From an uncultured Clostridium sp. (GTDB lineage: Bacteria > Bacillota > Clostridia > Lachnospirales > Lachnospiraceae): a stretch of DNA of 64,000 nucleotides. The notes beneath the pieces were generated by a model that searched no databases, was not told where the DNA came from, and was given only the letters and a program-made list of their open reading frames with translations. Made by a program: the position numbers and the translations under genes. The stretch lies in contig URNT01000012.1 in NCBI GenBank assembly GCA_900549235.1, positions 24,084-88,083 on the forward strand, read 5' to 3'. Every line of letters starts with the position of its first letter. Position 1 is the first letter of the stretch. Positions 24,217-36,218 of this stretch are shown here, one piece after another.

Positions 24217-25842
24217 ATGCTTGAACATAAGGATTACCTGTCCAGCCTTAACAAGGCCAGACGGAGAAGAAACCGGAAGATGGACCCCAGATACCTGCTG
24301 CTCCTGCTTTCTGTGCTGATCGCCGCGGGGATCGTGATTGTAGGAGTACGGACTTTTATGGGCAGGGAGGACAGGCTGGCCGGAGCGCCGGAGCCTGCCG
24401 TGGCCCAGGCTACGCCGGGAGAGGCACGGGCGGCCTACGATCCGGAGGCAGAGGTCAGGGAAGCAGAGAAGGAACAGGAAGCACAGGAGATCCAGGCAGT
24501 GATCGATTCCTATACCAATCTGGGGATCGTTCAGGTATCCGGTTATCTGAATATAAGGGAGACTCCCAGTACGGATGGCACTATCATAGGAAAGCTTTCC
24601 GGGGACGGAGCCTGCGAGATCCTGGATACAGAGGGTGAGTGGTCCCATATCACCTCCGGCGGTGTAGAAGGATATATTAACAATCAGTATCTGATCACCG
24701 GAGACGAGGCCAGAGAGAAGGCAAAGGAGCTGGTAGCCCTTCGTGCCACCATTACCGCGGACAGCCTGAACATCCGCAGCGGCCCTGCCCTCGACCCCTC
24801 AAATATTGTGGGACAGGCTATCAAGGATGAGCGCTATACGGTTCTGGGACAGCAGGATGGTTGGATTCAGATCCAGGACGGTTATATTTCCTCTGATTAT
24901 GCCCAGGTATCCTATTCTCTGGATGAGGGCCGGAAGCTGGATATGAAGTCCATGGCCATCAACCAGTATGACAACCTGGTTATTTCCAAGGTAAACAATT
25001 ACTTAAATGTAAGAGCAGAGCCCAAGTCCGATGGCAAGATTATCGGCAAGATGACCAGCAAGGCGGCAGGCGAGATCTTAGAGACCACTGACGGCTGGTA
25101 CAAGATCCAGTCCGGCCCCATTGTAGGCTATATATCCGCCGATCCTCAGTATACGGCCACCGGTCAGGAGGCAAAGGACCTTGCCATGCAGACAGCTACA
25201 CTGAAGGCAGTGATCAAAACCGATGTGCTGAACGTCCGCACCGAGCCAAACACCGACTCAAAGATCTGGACTCAGATTGTAAAGGACGAGCGGTATCCTG
25301 TTGTGGCCCAGCTGGACGGCTGGGTGCAGATCGAGCTGGATTCGGTGGATGAGTCAGACGGAAGCACAGCCGATACCGCTTTTATCTCCACCCGTGACAA
25401 CAACGTGGAGGTACGTTATGCCCTGAATGAGGCCATCAAGTTCTCGCCGGCAGAGGAGGCCGCAAACAAGTCATCCTCCCGCCGCAGCCAGATCGTAAAC
25501 TATGCTGTTCAGTTTGTAGGCAACCCCTATGTATGGGGCGGAACCAGCCTTACAAAGGGAGCTGACTGCTCCGGCTTTACCATGAAGGTAATGGAGAAAT
25601 TCGGCGTATCCCTGCCTCATTATTCCGTATCCCAGTCAAAGATGGGCAAAAAGGTAACCTCCGAAACCATGCGTCCCGGCGACCTGGTATTCTACGCAGG
25701 AAGCGGCGGCCAGGTAAACCATGTGGCTATGTACATCGGCAACGGCCAGGTGGTCCATGCGGCAAGCTCCAGAAGCGGCATCAAGATTTCCACCTGGAAC
25801 TACAGGACACCAGTGGCTATCCGAAATGTATTAGGAGACTAA
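24217..25842 (+). CDS. SH3-repeat NlpC/P60 cell-wall peptidase
   Basis: A 541-residue wall hydrolase. One N-terminal membrane helix (about 28-47) anchors it or acts as an uncleaved signal. Four bacterial SH3 domains follow (starting near 105 VSGYLNIRETPS, 185 ADSLNIRSGP, 260 VNNYLNVRAEP and 335 TDVLNVRTEP). The C-terminal NlpC/P60 domain (about 425-541) has the catalytic Cys in GADCSGFTMKVMEKFGV, with His in NHVAMYIGNG and a third residue in VVHAAS. Such enzymes cut gamma-D-Glu-mDAP bonds in peptidoglycan, consistent with the mDAP-type MurE encoded in this window. A terminator follows. Confidence 0.92.
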   Translation: MLEHKDYLSSLNKARRRRNRKMDPRYLLLLLSVLIAAGIVIVGVRTFMGREDRLAGAPEPAVAQATPGEARAAYDPEAEVREAEKEQEAQEIQAVIDSYTNLGIVQVSGYLNIRETPSTDGTIIGKLSGDGACEILDTEGEWSHITSGGVEGYINNQYLITGDEAREKAKELVALRATITADSLNIRSGPALDPSNIVGQAIKDERYTVLGQQDGWIQIQDGYISSDYAQVSYSLDEGRKLDMKSMAINQYDNLVISKVNNYLNVRAEPKSDGKIIGKMTSKAAGEILETTDGWYKIQSGPIVGYISADPQYTATGQEAKDLAMQTATLKAVIKTDVLNVRTEPNTDSKIWTQIVKDERYPVVAQLDGWVQIELDSVDESDGSTADTAFISTRDNNVEVRYALNEAIKFSPAEEAANKSSSRRSQIVNYAVQFVGNPYVWGGTSLTKGADCSGFTMKVMEKFGVSLPHYSVSQSKMGKKVTSETMRPGDLVFYAGSGGQVNHVAMYIGNGQVVHAASSRSGIKISTWNYRTPVAIRNVLGD

Positions 25843-25858
25843 AAGAGTTAAGAGAAGG

Positions 25859-25909
25859 CGTCAGCCTGATCCAGAAGCAGATCTGGACGGGCTGGCCCTT
25901 ATTTTTTTG
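25859..25909 (+). terminator. Terminator after the NlpC/P60 gene
   Basis: A long imperfect stem (6 bp next to the loop, a bulge, then 9 bp) spans about 25861-25897 and is followed by TTATTTTTTT. Confidence 0.8.
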
Positions 25910-25978
25910 CGGAAAATGGAAAGATCCGGGAAAAATGGGGCATAGTAAGGGGTATATGATGGGACAAGGAGGCAGACT

Positions 25979-27247
25979 ATGACAGCTGCAGAAGCATATA
26001 TCCGACATGTAAAACAAACTATACTGACCCATCCCGGAGCGGGCTGGGATCAGATCCTTCTGGGACTTAAGGCGAATAAGTATAAGGTCCGCCTGCTTCC
26101 GGACCGGAAGGTGGCAAAGGGCTATCAGAGGCTGGAGGCACGGATGGCAGGCCTGGTGGCAGATGGCCTGAGAAGGCCGGAAAGCTGCGTATGGGGGAAT
26201 ATCTTTGCTCCCTGCGAGCTTATGGCCTCGATGGGACTTACCACTCTTTCTATAGAATGTCTGGCCTGTTATTTTGCAGGCTTTCATCTGGAGGATCATT
26301 TTATTGATTGGGCCCAGAATGAGGGGGTGGCGCCTACCCTCTGCTCCTATCATAAAACATTTCTGGGGGCAGTGGGAAGCGGCGTGGCGGCTGGTCCCGG
26401 CTTTGGGGTGACCACCTCCTTATCCTGTGACGGAAATCTGAATACTTTCCGGTACCTTCAGGAGAAAACCGGGGCACCATACCGGTTCCTGGATGTGCCC
26501 TACCGGGAGGATGAGGCATCGGTGGCCTATCTGGCGGCCCAGCTTAAAGAGCTGTCAGAGGAGCTTTCCAGGGTCTTTGGACACCCCTTTTGTGAGGAAC
26601 GGCTAAGGGAGATATTGGAGATTGAAAATGAGACCAAGAAGGCACTGTGGGAATTCTGTCAGTGCATGGGAAGCCATTTCTATCCGGGGCAAATGATGAG
26701 CCAGCTTTACCTGATGATGGGAGTCCATCTGATGATGGGAAGCCGGGAGCTTTTGGAGATTATAAAGGAAATGGGACAGGAGATCAGAAAGCAGCCGCCC
26801 CTTCAGGGGAAAAAGATCATGTGGATCCATCTGATGCCGGCCTGGCAGAAGGCGCTGGGCGGATATTTTAACAGCAGCCCGGATTATCAGCTGATCGCCA
26901 GCGACATTATTCTGGATCATATGGAACCGTTGGATACGGAGCACCCCTTTGAGGCCTTGGCACGAAAGCTGATTTCCAATATTTATAACGGCTCCTGTGA
27001 AAGAAAGGCGCAGAGACTCTGTGAGCTGGCAGAGACCTTCGGGGCAGATGGGGTGATCCATTTCTGTCCCTGGGGCTGCAAGCAGGCATCCGGCGGGAGT
27101 ATTCTTTTAAAGGAGCGGCTTCATGCTCTTGGCATACCGGTGCTGATCCTGGACGGAGACGGGATCGACGGGCGAAACAGTCATGACGGCCAGATGCTTA
27201 CCCGTCTGGAGGCCTTCCTGGAGATGCTTCAAAGGAAGGAGAGCTGA
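25979..27247 (+). CDS. 2-hydroxyacyl-CoA dehydratase-like (HgdB/DCCP family) iron-sulfur protein
   Basis: A 422-residue protein of the HgdB/BcrC/BadD family. Candidate cluster ligands are Cys70, Cys79 (FAPCELMASMG), Cys94/97 (IECLACYFAGF), Cys122 and Cys150; the end has the family motif HFCPWGCKQASGG followed by PVLILDGDGID. Known relatives are 2-hydroxyacyl-CoA dehydratases, benzoyl-CoA reductase subunits and the double-cubane cluster protein, all needing an ATP-driven activator. The activator is fused to the next gene product, two bases downstream. No CoA-transferase or hydroxyacid dehydrogenase gene is nearby, so a classical amino-acid fermentation pathway is not evident and a double-cubane-type reductase is an equally good guess. 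Confidence 0.88.
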   Translation: MTAAEAYIRHVKQTILTHPGAGWDQILLGLKANKYKVRLLPDRKVAKGYQRLEARMAGLVADGLRRPESCVWGNIFAPCELMASMGLTTLSIECLACYFAGFHLEDHFIDWAQNEGVAPTLCSYHKTFLGAVGSGVAAGPGFGVTTSLSCDGNLNTFRYLQEKTGAPYRFLDVPYREDEASVAYLAAQLKELSEELSRVFGHPFCEERLREILEIENETKKALWEFCQCMGSHFYPGQMMSQLYLMMGVHLMMGSRELLEIIKEMGQEIRKQPPLQGKKIMWIHLMPAWQKALGGYFNSSPDYQLIASDIILDHMEPLDTEHPFEALARKLISNIYNGSCERKAQRLCELAETFGADGVIHFCPWGCKQASGGSILLKERLHALGIPVLILDGDGIDGRNSHDGQMLTRLEAFLEMLQRKES

Positions 27248-27249
27248 GT

Positions 27250-28905
27250 ATGATTGGATATGTGTGTAAATATGCCCCCATGGAGCTGTTTGACTTTATG
27301 GGGGTAAAAACAGAGCGGATCGAGCCGGAGGCAGAGTCTTTGTGCCAGGCAGATGAACGGCTTCACCCAAATCTTTGCAGTTTTGCCAAGGGAGTTTTAG
27401 AAGCTGTGACAGAAGGAGATTATGAGGGGGTGGTTTTTACCACCTGCTGCGACAGTGTCAGAAGACTGTACGATGTTTTAAAAGATCAGTTTCCGGAGCG
27501 GTTTATCTATATGCTGGATACACCCAGGCGGGTGGGAACACGGGAGGCAGAGCTCTATGAGGGGCGGATCCGGGAGATGATCCGGGCATGGGAACAGTAT
27601 TCCGGGAAGGAATTTTGCGAGGAGGGGTTTGGCCGCTGGCTGTCAGAAAGAACCGGGACCGATCCCTTCTATTATAAAGAGGGAGCTGTAAATATCGGTC
27701 TTTTAGGTGCCAGAGCCAGCAGGTCCTTAAGACGGGCTCTAAAGGAGAGCGGACTTCATATTTCCTTTGATCTTACCTGTACCGGCCTGTCCAGGGAACT
27801 GGATACAGGCAGGGCGCCTTCTCTTTCCTCCTATGCGGAAGCCCTTTTAAGGCAGCTTCCCTGTATGCGGATGGATACGCCGGGGGTGAGAAGGGAGCAG
27901 ATCCGGCGGCTGGCAGAGCAGGCTGAGGGGATCATCTGCCATACGGTGCAGTTCTGCGACAATTATTCCTATGAATATGCTCTGGAGAAGGATAAGCTGC
28001 CAAGGCCGGTGCTTCTTTTGGAAACCGATTATACCAGACAGAGCCGGGGCCAGATCCTTACCCGGGTTCAGGCATTTTCCGAGGCCCTGGCTCCGGAGCG
28101 GGGAGAAAAGAAAAGAAAGGCGGAAGGAAATATGTATGTGATGGGAGTAGACAGCGGTTCCACCTCCACCAACGGGGTAATCCTGGACGGGAAGGGTACG
28201 TATGTGGCGGGAGCGGCGGTGCCCACCGGGGCAAAGGCGGGAGAAAGCGCAGAGCGGGTGAAGCAGCTGGTTCTGGAGAAGGCTGGTCTGAAGGAGCGGG
28301 ATATTGTAAAGATCGTGGCCACGGGTTATGGGCGGGTCAGTATTCCCTATGCCCATAAGCAGGTCACAGAGATCAGCTGCCATGGCCGCGGGGCCCACTA
28401 TTTCAATCCCGGGATCCGTACCATTCTGGATATTGGAGGCCAGGACAGCAAGGCCATCCGGTTAAATGAAGCGGGTGAAGTGATCCAGTTTGTAATGAAT
28501 GATAAATGTGCCGCAGGTACCGGGCGTTTTCTGGAGATGATTGCAAGGACCCTGGAGGTGGATATAAAAGAGCTTGGAGCTCTTGCCCTGAAGGCTGAGA
28601 CGGAGCTGCAGATCACCAGTATGTGCTCTGTTTTTGCGGAGTCGGAGGTAATCTCCCTGATTGCGGATAACCGGGAGAAGGCGGACGTTGCCTGGGGAGT
28701 CTGCCGTTCCATTGCGAATAAATCTTATTCCCTTTTAAAACGGGTGGGGATCGAGGCAGAGGTAATGATGACCGGAGGGGTGGCAAGGAATCCGGGGGTA
28801 GTAAAGGCGGTGGAGGAGCGGATTGGTATGCCCCTGTCCATCTGTCCTGAGCCGGAGCTTGCGGGAGCGGTGGGCGCCGCTCTTTATGCTCTGGAAAGCG
28901 TATAA
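27250..28905 (+). CDS. Fusion of a dehydratase module with the BadF/HgdC-type activator ATPase
   Basis: A 551-residue two-part protein. Residues 1-285 are a second dehydratase-type module (VCKYAPMELFDFMGV, LHPNLCSFAKGVLEA, FTTCCDSVRRLYDVL, late cysteines in IICHTVQFCDN). From residue 295 it is a complete activator: MGVDSGSTSTNGVILD (phosphate loop), LDIGGQDSKAI, the two cluster cysteines in NDKCAAGTGRFLE and ITSMCSVFAESEV, and MMTGGVARNPGV. In characterised systems the activator is a separate homodimer of about 260 residues with one [4Fe-4S] cluster at the interface. The activator part here starts at an ATG (28132) preceded by GGAAGGAAAT, so a separate 257-residue product is possible. Confidence 0.88.
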   Translation: MIGYVCKYAPMELFDFMGVKTERIEPEAESLCQADERLHPNLCSFAKGVLEAVTEGDYEGVVFTTCCDSVRRLYDVLKDQFPERFIYMLDTPRRVGTREAELYEGRIREMIRAWEQYSGKEFCEEGFGRWLSERTGTDPFYYKEGAVNIGLLGARASRSLRRALKESGLHISFDLTCTGLSRELDTGRAPSLSSYAEALLRQLPCMRMDTPGVRREQIRRLAEQAEGIICHTVQFCDNYSYEYALEKDKLPRPVLLLETDYTRQSRGQILTRVQAFSEALAPERGEKKRKAEGNMYVMGVDSGSTSTNGVILDGKGTYVAGAAVPTGAKAGESAERVKQLVLEKAGLKERDIVKIVATGYGRVSIPYAHKQVTEISCHGRGAHYFNPGIRTILDIGGQDSKAIRLNEAGEVIQFVMNDKCAAGTGRFLEMIARTLEVDIKELGALALKAETELQITSMCSVFAESEVISLIADNREKADVAWGVCRSIANKSYSLLKRVGIEAEVMMTGGVARNPGVVKAVEERIGMPLSICPEPELAGAVGAALYALESV

Positions 28906-28959
28906 AAGTCAGGCTCTGTGTAAAGAATAAATGTGTTTGAACAGGAAGGAGGTCCGACT

Positions 28960-29724
28960 ATGGGACAGAATAAGAATAAAAAAGAAAAGCATGCAGAGGC
29001 TAATACAGTTTCCGGGGGAGAGGAGGAGAAGCTGCAGAGGGAGATTGAGGAAAAGAAGGATGACCAGATGGAAGAATACGGCCAGCTGACCCTGGAGGAA
29101 AATGAAAAACGGCGCAGGATCCACCTGCTTACCATCATCGGAGAGGTGGAGGGCCATGAAAATGCCTCCGGATCCACAAAGACCACAAAATACGACCACC
29201 TTCTTCCCAAGCTGGCTGAAATCGAGGACGACCACCGGGTGGAGGGAATGCTGATCCTTCTCAATACCTCAGGAGGAGATGTGGATGCCGGCCTTGCCAT
29301 TGCCGAGATGATCGCCTCCTTAAGCATACCCACCGTATCCCTTGTTCTGGGGGGAAGCCATTCCATCGGTGTTCCCCTGGCTGTGTCCTCGGATTATTCC
29401 TTTATCGTCCCCTCCGGGACCATGATGATCCATCCAGTGCGTATGAGCGGCATGGTCATCGGTACGGCCCAGACCTATGAATATTTCGAGATGATCCAGG
29501 ACCGGATCCTGTCCTTTGTAGCCGGACACGCAGATATAGCCTACGATCAGCTGAGAAACCTGATGCACAATACAAAGATGCTCACCAGAGATCTGGGTAC
29601 AGTGCTGGTAGGAAGGGAGGCAGTGGAGGCTGGTCTGATCAATGAGGTAGGCGGGATCCGGGAGGCTTTAAAAAGGCTTTATTCCATGATCGATGAAAGG
29701 AGGAGGGGGAGTCTGTCAGAATAA
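28960..29724 (+). CDS. TepA-like ClpP-class serine protease
   Basis: A 254-residue cytoplasmic protein of the ClpP/TepA family. A charged, lysine/glutamate-rich N-terminus (about 1-55) precedes the fold: HLLTIIGEVEGHE, LLNTSGGDVDAGLAIAEMIASL, the nucleophile serine in VLGGSHSIGVPLA and His in MMIHPVRMSG. In Bacillus the homologue (TepA/YmfB) is encoded next to spoIIIE, and here ftsK follows, the same synteny. AAGGAGG lies 5 bases before ATG 28960; a start at 28933 is unsupported. It may be translated from the dehydratase transcript, since no terminator separates them. Confidence 0.87.
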   Translation: MGQNKNKKEKHAEANTVSGGEEEKLQREIEEKKDDQMEEYGQLTLEENEKRRRIHLLTIIGEVEGHENASGSTKTTKYDHLLPKLAEIEDDHRVEGMLILLNTSGGDVDAGLAIAEMIASLSIPTVSLVLGGSHSIGVPLAVSSDYSFIVPSGTMMIHPVRMSGMVIGTAQTYEYFEMIQDRILSFVAGHADIAYDQLRNLMHNTKMLTRDLGTVLVGREAVEAGLINEVGGIREALKRLYSMIDERRRGSLSE

Positions 29725-29738
29725 ATTCCGCCACAGCG

Positions 29739-29767
29739 TTGCATTTTGAAAAAATATTTTGTATACT
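29739..29767 (+). promoter_or_regulatory. Promoter of ftsK
   Basis: TTGCAT at 29739-29744 and TATACT at 29762-29767, spacer 17 bp. The transcript would start near 29774, before a strong leader hairpin. Confidence 0.65.
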
Positions 29768-29784
29768 GTTTATAAACTGGGCTT

Positions 29785-29829
29785 AAAGCGTGTTTGGATC
29801 CATGGATGTGGATCACTCAAACACGCTTT
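29785..29829 (+). other. Leader hairpin before ftsK (terminator-like)
   Basis: AAAGCGTGTTTG (29785-29796) pairs perfectly with CAAACACGCTTT (29818-29829), with an inner GATCC/GGATC stem. The following bases (CTGTGTG) are a poor U-tract. It lies between the predicted ftsK initiation point and its GTG start, so it is either the terminator of the preceding gene or a leader element. Confidence 0.6.
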
Positions 29830-29873
29830 CTGTGTGAGAGTCAGAGGCCCGCAGATGACAGGAGGCAATTTCA

Positions 29874-32960
<3,087 letters not shown>

Positions 32961-33010
32961 GGCCCTGCCTGGCATCAAAGGTATATATCACACACAAGGA
33001 GGATGGACCT

Positions 33011-34681
33011 ATGAAATCAGATATTGAGATTGCGCAGCAGGCGGTGATGAAGCCCATCAAAGAGATCGCAGCAGCTTATGGCATCGGGGAGGAGGAACTG
33101 GAGCTTTATGGAAAATATAAGGCAAAGCTTACCGATGAGCTGTGGGAGCAGGTAAAGGACCGGAAGGACGGAAAGCTGGTGCTTGTAACGGCTATCAATC
33201 CCACACCGGCAGGAGAGGGAAAGACCACCATTACCGTAGGTCTTGGACAGGCTCTTGGGAAAATGGGGAAAACTGCCCTGATCGCCCTGCGGGAGCCTTC
33301 TCTTGGCCCCTGCTTTGGCATCAAGGGAGGGGCGGCTGGAGGCGGCTATGCCCAGGTGGTGCCCATGGAGGATCTGAATCTTCATTTTACCGGTGATTTC
33401 CACGCTATCACCTCTGCCAATAACCTTTTGGCGGCCCTTCTTGACAACCATATCCAACAGGGCAATGCCCTTGGCATTGATCCAAGGCAGATCCTGTGGA
33501 AGCGCTGCGAGGATATGAACGACAGAGCCCTTAGAAATATCGTCATCGGACTTGGAGCAAAGGCAGACGGCATGGTAAGGGAGGATCATTTTGTGATCAC
33601 AGTGGCCTCTGAGATTATGGCCATCCTGTGCCTGGCAGATGATATGAAGGATTTAAAGGAGCGTCTGGGCCGGATCATCGTAGCTTATAATTTTGCGGGA
33701 GAGCCTGTAACTGCAGACCAGCTCCGCGCCACCGGCGCCATGGCAGCCCTCTTAAAGGACGCCTTAAAGCCTAATATGATCCAGACCCTGGAGCACACAG
33801 GAGTGCTGGTGCACGGAGGGCCCTTCGCTAATATCGCTCACGGCTGCAACAGTGTGCGGGCTACAAAGACGGCCCTTAAACTGGCTGACATCGTTGTAAC
33901 AGAGGCCGGCTTCGGCGCGGATCTGGGAGCGGAAAAGTTTATGGACATCAAATGCCGCATGGCAGGCTTAAAGCCGGACGCTGTAGTGCTGGTGGCCACG
34001 GTAAGGGCTCTTAAGTATAACGGAGGCGTTCCCAAGGATCAGCTTTCCCAGGAGAATCTGGAGGCCCTTAAAAAGGGAATCGTCAACCTGGAAAAGCACA
34101 TTGAGAATCTGAAAAAGTTCGGCGTGCCGGTGGTTGTGACCTTAAATTCCTTCATAACCGATACAGAGGCAGAATACGCTTACATAAGAGATTTCTGTCA
34201 GGAGAGAGGCTGTGAATTTGCCCTGGCTGAGGTCTGGGCAAAGGGCGGTGAGGGCGGCCTTGCCCTGGCGCAGAAGGTAGTAGAAACTCTGGAAACAAAA
34301 ACCTCTGATTTCCATGTGCTCTATCCGGATGAGATGAGCCTGCAGGATAAGATAAAGACCGTTGCTTCTGAGATCTATGGGGCAGAAGGGGTTTCCTACG
34401 CCCCGGCAGCCCAGAGAGCCTTAAAGAGGATCGAGGAGATGGGCTTTGGAAATCTGCCTGTATGTATGGCAAAGACCCAGTATTCCCTGTCAGATGACCA
34501 GACAAAACTGGGTCGTCCAAGTGGCTTTACGATTAATGTGAGAGATGCCTATGTATCGGCAGGGGCTGGCTTTGTGGTAGTTCTCACAGGCTCCATTATG
34601 ACCATGCCGGGACTTCCAAAGAAGCCGGCGGCAGAGAACATCGATGTAGATGAAAATGGCTGCATTACAGGGCTGTTCTGA
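33011..34681 (+). CDS. fhs: Formate-tetrahydrofolate ligase
   Basis: A 556-residue enzyme that makes 10-formyl-tetrahydrofolate from formate, THF and ATP. Family signatures are VTAINPTPAGEGKTTITVGLGQ (P-loop region), LREPSLGPCFGIKGGAAGGGYAQV and HFTGDFHAITSANNLLAALLDNH. Length is standard. It has its own AAGGAGG site and no terminator separates it from ftsK, 50 bases upstream. Its product feeds formyl transfer by AICAR formyltransferase and Fmt, both encoded in this window; in acetogens it is also part of the Wood-Ljungdahl methyl branch, which cannot be judged here. Confidence 0.96.
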   Translation: MKSDIEIAQQAVMKPIKEIAAAYGIGEEELELYGKYKAKLTDELWEQVKDRKDGKLVLVTAINPTPAGEGKTTITVGLGQALGKMGKTALIALREPSLGPCFGIKGGAAGGGYAQVVPMEDLNLHFTGDFHAITSANNLLAALLDNHIQQGNALGIDPRQILWKRCEDMNDRALRNIVIGLGAKADGMVREDHFVITVASEIMAILCLADDMKDLKERLGRIIVAYNFAGEPVTADQLRATGAMAALLKDALKPNMIQTLEHTGVLVHGGPFANIAHGCNSVRATKTALKLADIVVTEAGFGADLGAEKFMDIKCRMAGLKPDAVVLVATVRALKYNGGVPKDQLSQENLEALKKGIVNLEKHIENLKKFGVPVVVTLNSFITDTEAEYAYIRDFCQERGCEFALAEVWAKGGEGGLALAQKVVETLETKTSDFHVLYPDEMSLQDKIKTVASEIYGAEGVSYAPAAQRALKRIEEMGFGNLPVCMAKTQYSLSDDQTKLGRPSGFTINVRDAYVSAGAGFVVVLTGSIMTMPGLPKKPAAENIDVDENGCITGLF

Positions 34682-34709
34682 TTTTCAGAGACAGAAAGGA
34701 CAGAAATTC

Positions 34710-36218
34710 ATGATATTAAATAACTGGCTTAAGGAGCTTAGCTATGAACTGGTCCGGGGAAACGGACAGGTACAGGTGGAGGAAGTCGTATATGACTCCA
34801 GAAAGGCCGGGCCTGGAAGCGTCTTTGTATGTATGGCGGGAACCAGGGTAGATTCCCACCGTTTTATCCCGGATGTATTAAGAGCGGGGGCCAGGGTTCT
34901 GGTTACAGAACGGGAGGTGGAGGCAGAGCTTTCTGCTTCCGGCCTTTCAGAGGAGGAGCTTAAGGAGGTAACCATCCTTAAAGTAAAGGATGGCCGTATG
35001 GCTCTGGCCCGGCTGTCTGCCGCCCGGTTCGGCTACCCGGCCCGCCGTATGGTGATGATCGGGGTTACAGGCACCAAGGGAAAGACTACCACCACCCATA
35101 TGATCAAGGCAGTGCTGGAGGCAGCAGGCCATAAGGTGGGCATGATCGGTACCACAGGCACTGTGATCGGAGATCAGGTAACTCCTACGGTAAATACCAC
35201 GCCGGAATCCTATCAGCTTCATCAGTCCTTTGCGCAGATGGAGAAGGCAGGCTGCAGCCATGTGATCATGGAGGTGTCTTCCCAGGGCATCAAGATGAGC
35301 CGGGTAGAGGGCATTGTCTTTGACTATGGCATTTTTACAAATATTTCCCCGGATCATATCGGTCCGGATGAGCATAAGGATTTTGAGGAATATCTTTATT
35401 ATAAGTCAAGGCTCCTCAGTATGTGCCGCACCGGCCTTGTAAACCGGGATGATGGCCATTTTCAGGAGATTGTAAAGAGGTGTACCTGCCGCCTTTATAC
35501 CTACGGCTTAAAGGAGCAGGCAGATTTTATGGCCTCGGAACTGCGCTATGTGTCCCAGCCTGATTTTGTAGGAACAGAATTTCAGGTATCAGGGGTATGC
35601 AGCCAGAAGGTACGCCTTGGCATACCAGGGCGGTTCAATGTGGAAAATGCCCTGGCGGCGGTCTGCCTCTGCAGCCTTTTAGGGGCTCCGGGGGACCGGA
35701 TCTGCCATGGGCTGGAGCATATCCGGGTCAACGGAAGGATGGAGATCGTACATACCTCCCGCCGCTGCACCGTTCTTGTGGATTACGCCCACAATGCGGT
35801 CAGCATGGAAAGCCTGTTATCCACACTCCGGGACTACGCGCCCCGGCGTCTGGTGGTGGTATTTGGCTGCGGCGGCAACCGTTCTAAGGACCGGCGCTAT
35901 TCCATGGGTGAGATCGGAGGCCGTATGGCAGATCTTTCCATTATCACGGCAGATAATTCCCGGTTTGAAAAGACAGAGGATATTATCGCAGACATCCGAG
36001 GCGCTATGGAGAAAACAGGGGGAGCCTTTATAGAAATTCCGGACCGGAGAGAGGCAATCCGATACAGCATCCTCCAGGCGGAGCCGGGAGATATGATCGC
36101 GGTGATCGGAAAGGGTCATGAGGATTATCAGGAAATCGAGGGCGTGCGTCATCATTTCCTGGACCGGGAAGTGATCGAGGAAGTGATTGGGTCGATGGGA
36201 GAACAGGAGCATGTATGA
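34710..36218 (+). CDS. murE: UDP-MurNAc-tripeptide synthetase MurE
   Basis: A 502-residue Mur ligase that adds the third amino acid to UDP-MurNAc-L-Ala-D-Glu. ATP loop GVTGTKGKTTTTHM, Mg site VMEVSSQGI, carbamylated lysine region YYKSRLLSMC, and HNAVSMESLLS / GCGGNRSKDRR in the C domain. The amino-acid selectivity motif, DNPR in meso-diaminopimelate enzymes, reads DNSR here; keeping the Arg favours mDAP over lysine. Start 34710 gives the normal N-terminus. The gene overlaps murF by 8 bases. Confidence 0.93.
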   Translation: MILNNWLKELSYELVRGNGQVQVEEVVYDSRKAGPGSVFVCMAGTRVDSHRFIPDVLRAGARVLVTEREVEAELSASGLSEEELKEVTILKVKDGRMALARLSAARFGYPARRMVMIGVTGTKGKTTTTHMIKAVLEAAGHKVGMIGTTGTVIGDQVTPTVNTTPESYQLHQSFAQMEKAGCSHVIMEVSSQGIKMSRVEGIVFDYGIFTNISPDHIGPDEHKDFEEYLYYKSRLLSMCRTGLVNRDDGHFQEIVKRCTCRLYTYGLKEQADFMASELRYVSQPDFVGTEFQVSGVCSQKVRLGIPGRFNVENALAAVCLCSLLGAPGDRICHGLEHIRVNGRMEIVHTSRRCTVLVDYAHNAVSMESLLSTLRDYAPRRLVVVFGCGGNRSKDRRYSMGEIGGRMADLSIITADNSRFEKTEDIIADIRGAMEKTGGAFIEIPDRREAIRYSILQAEPGDMIAVIGKGHEDYQEIEGVRHHFLDREVIEEVIGSMGEQEHV

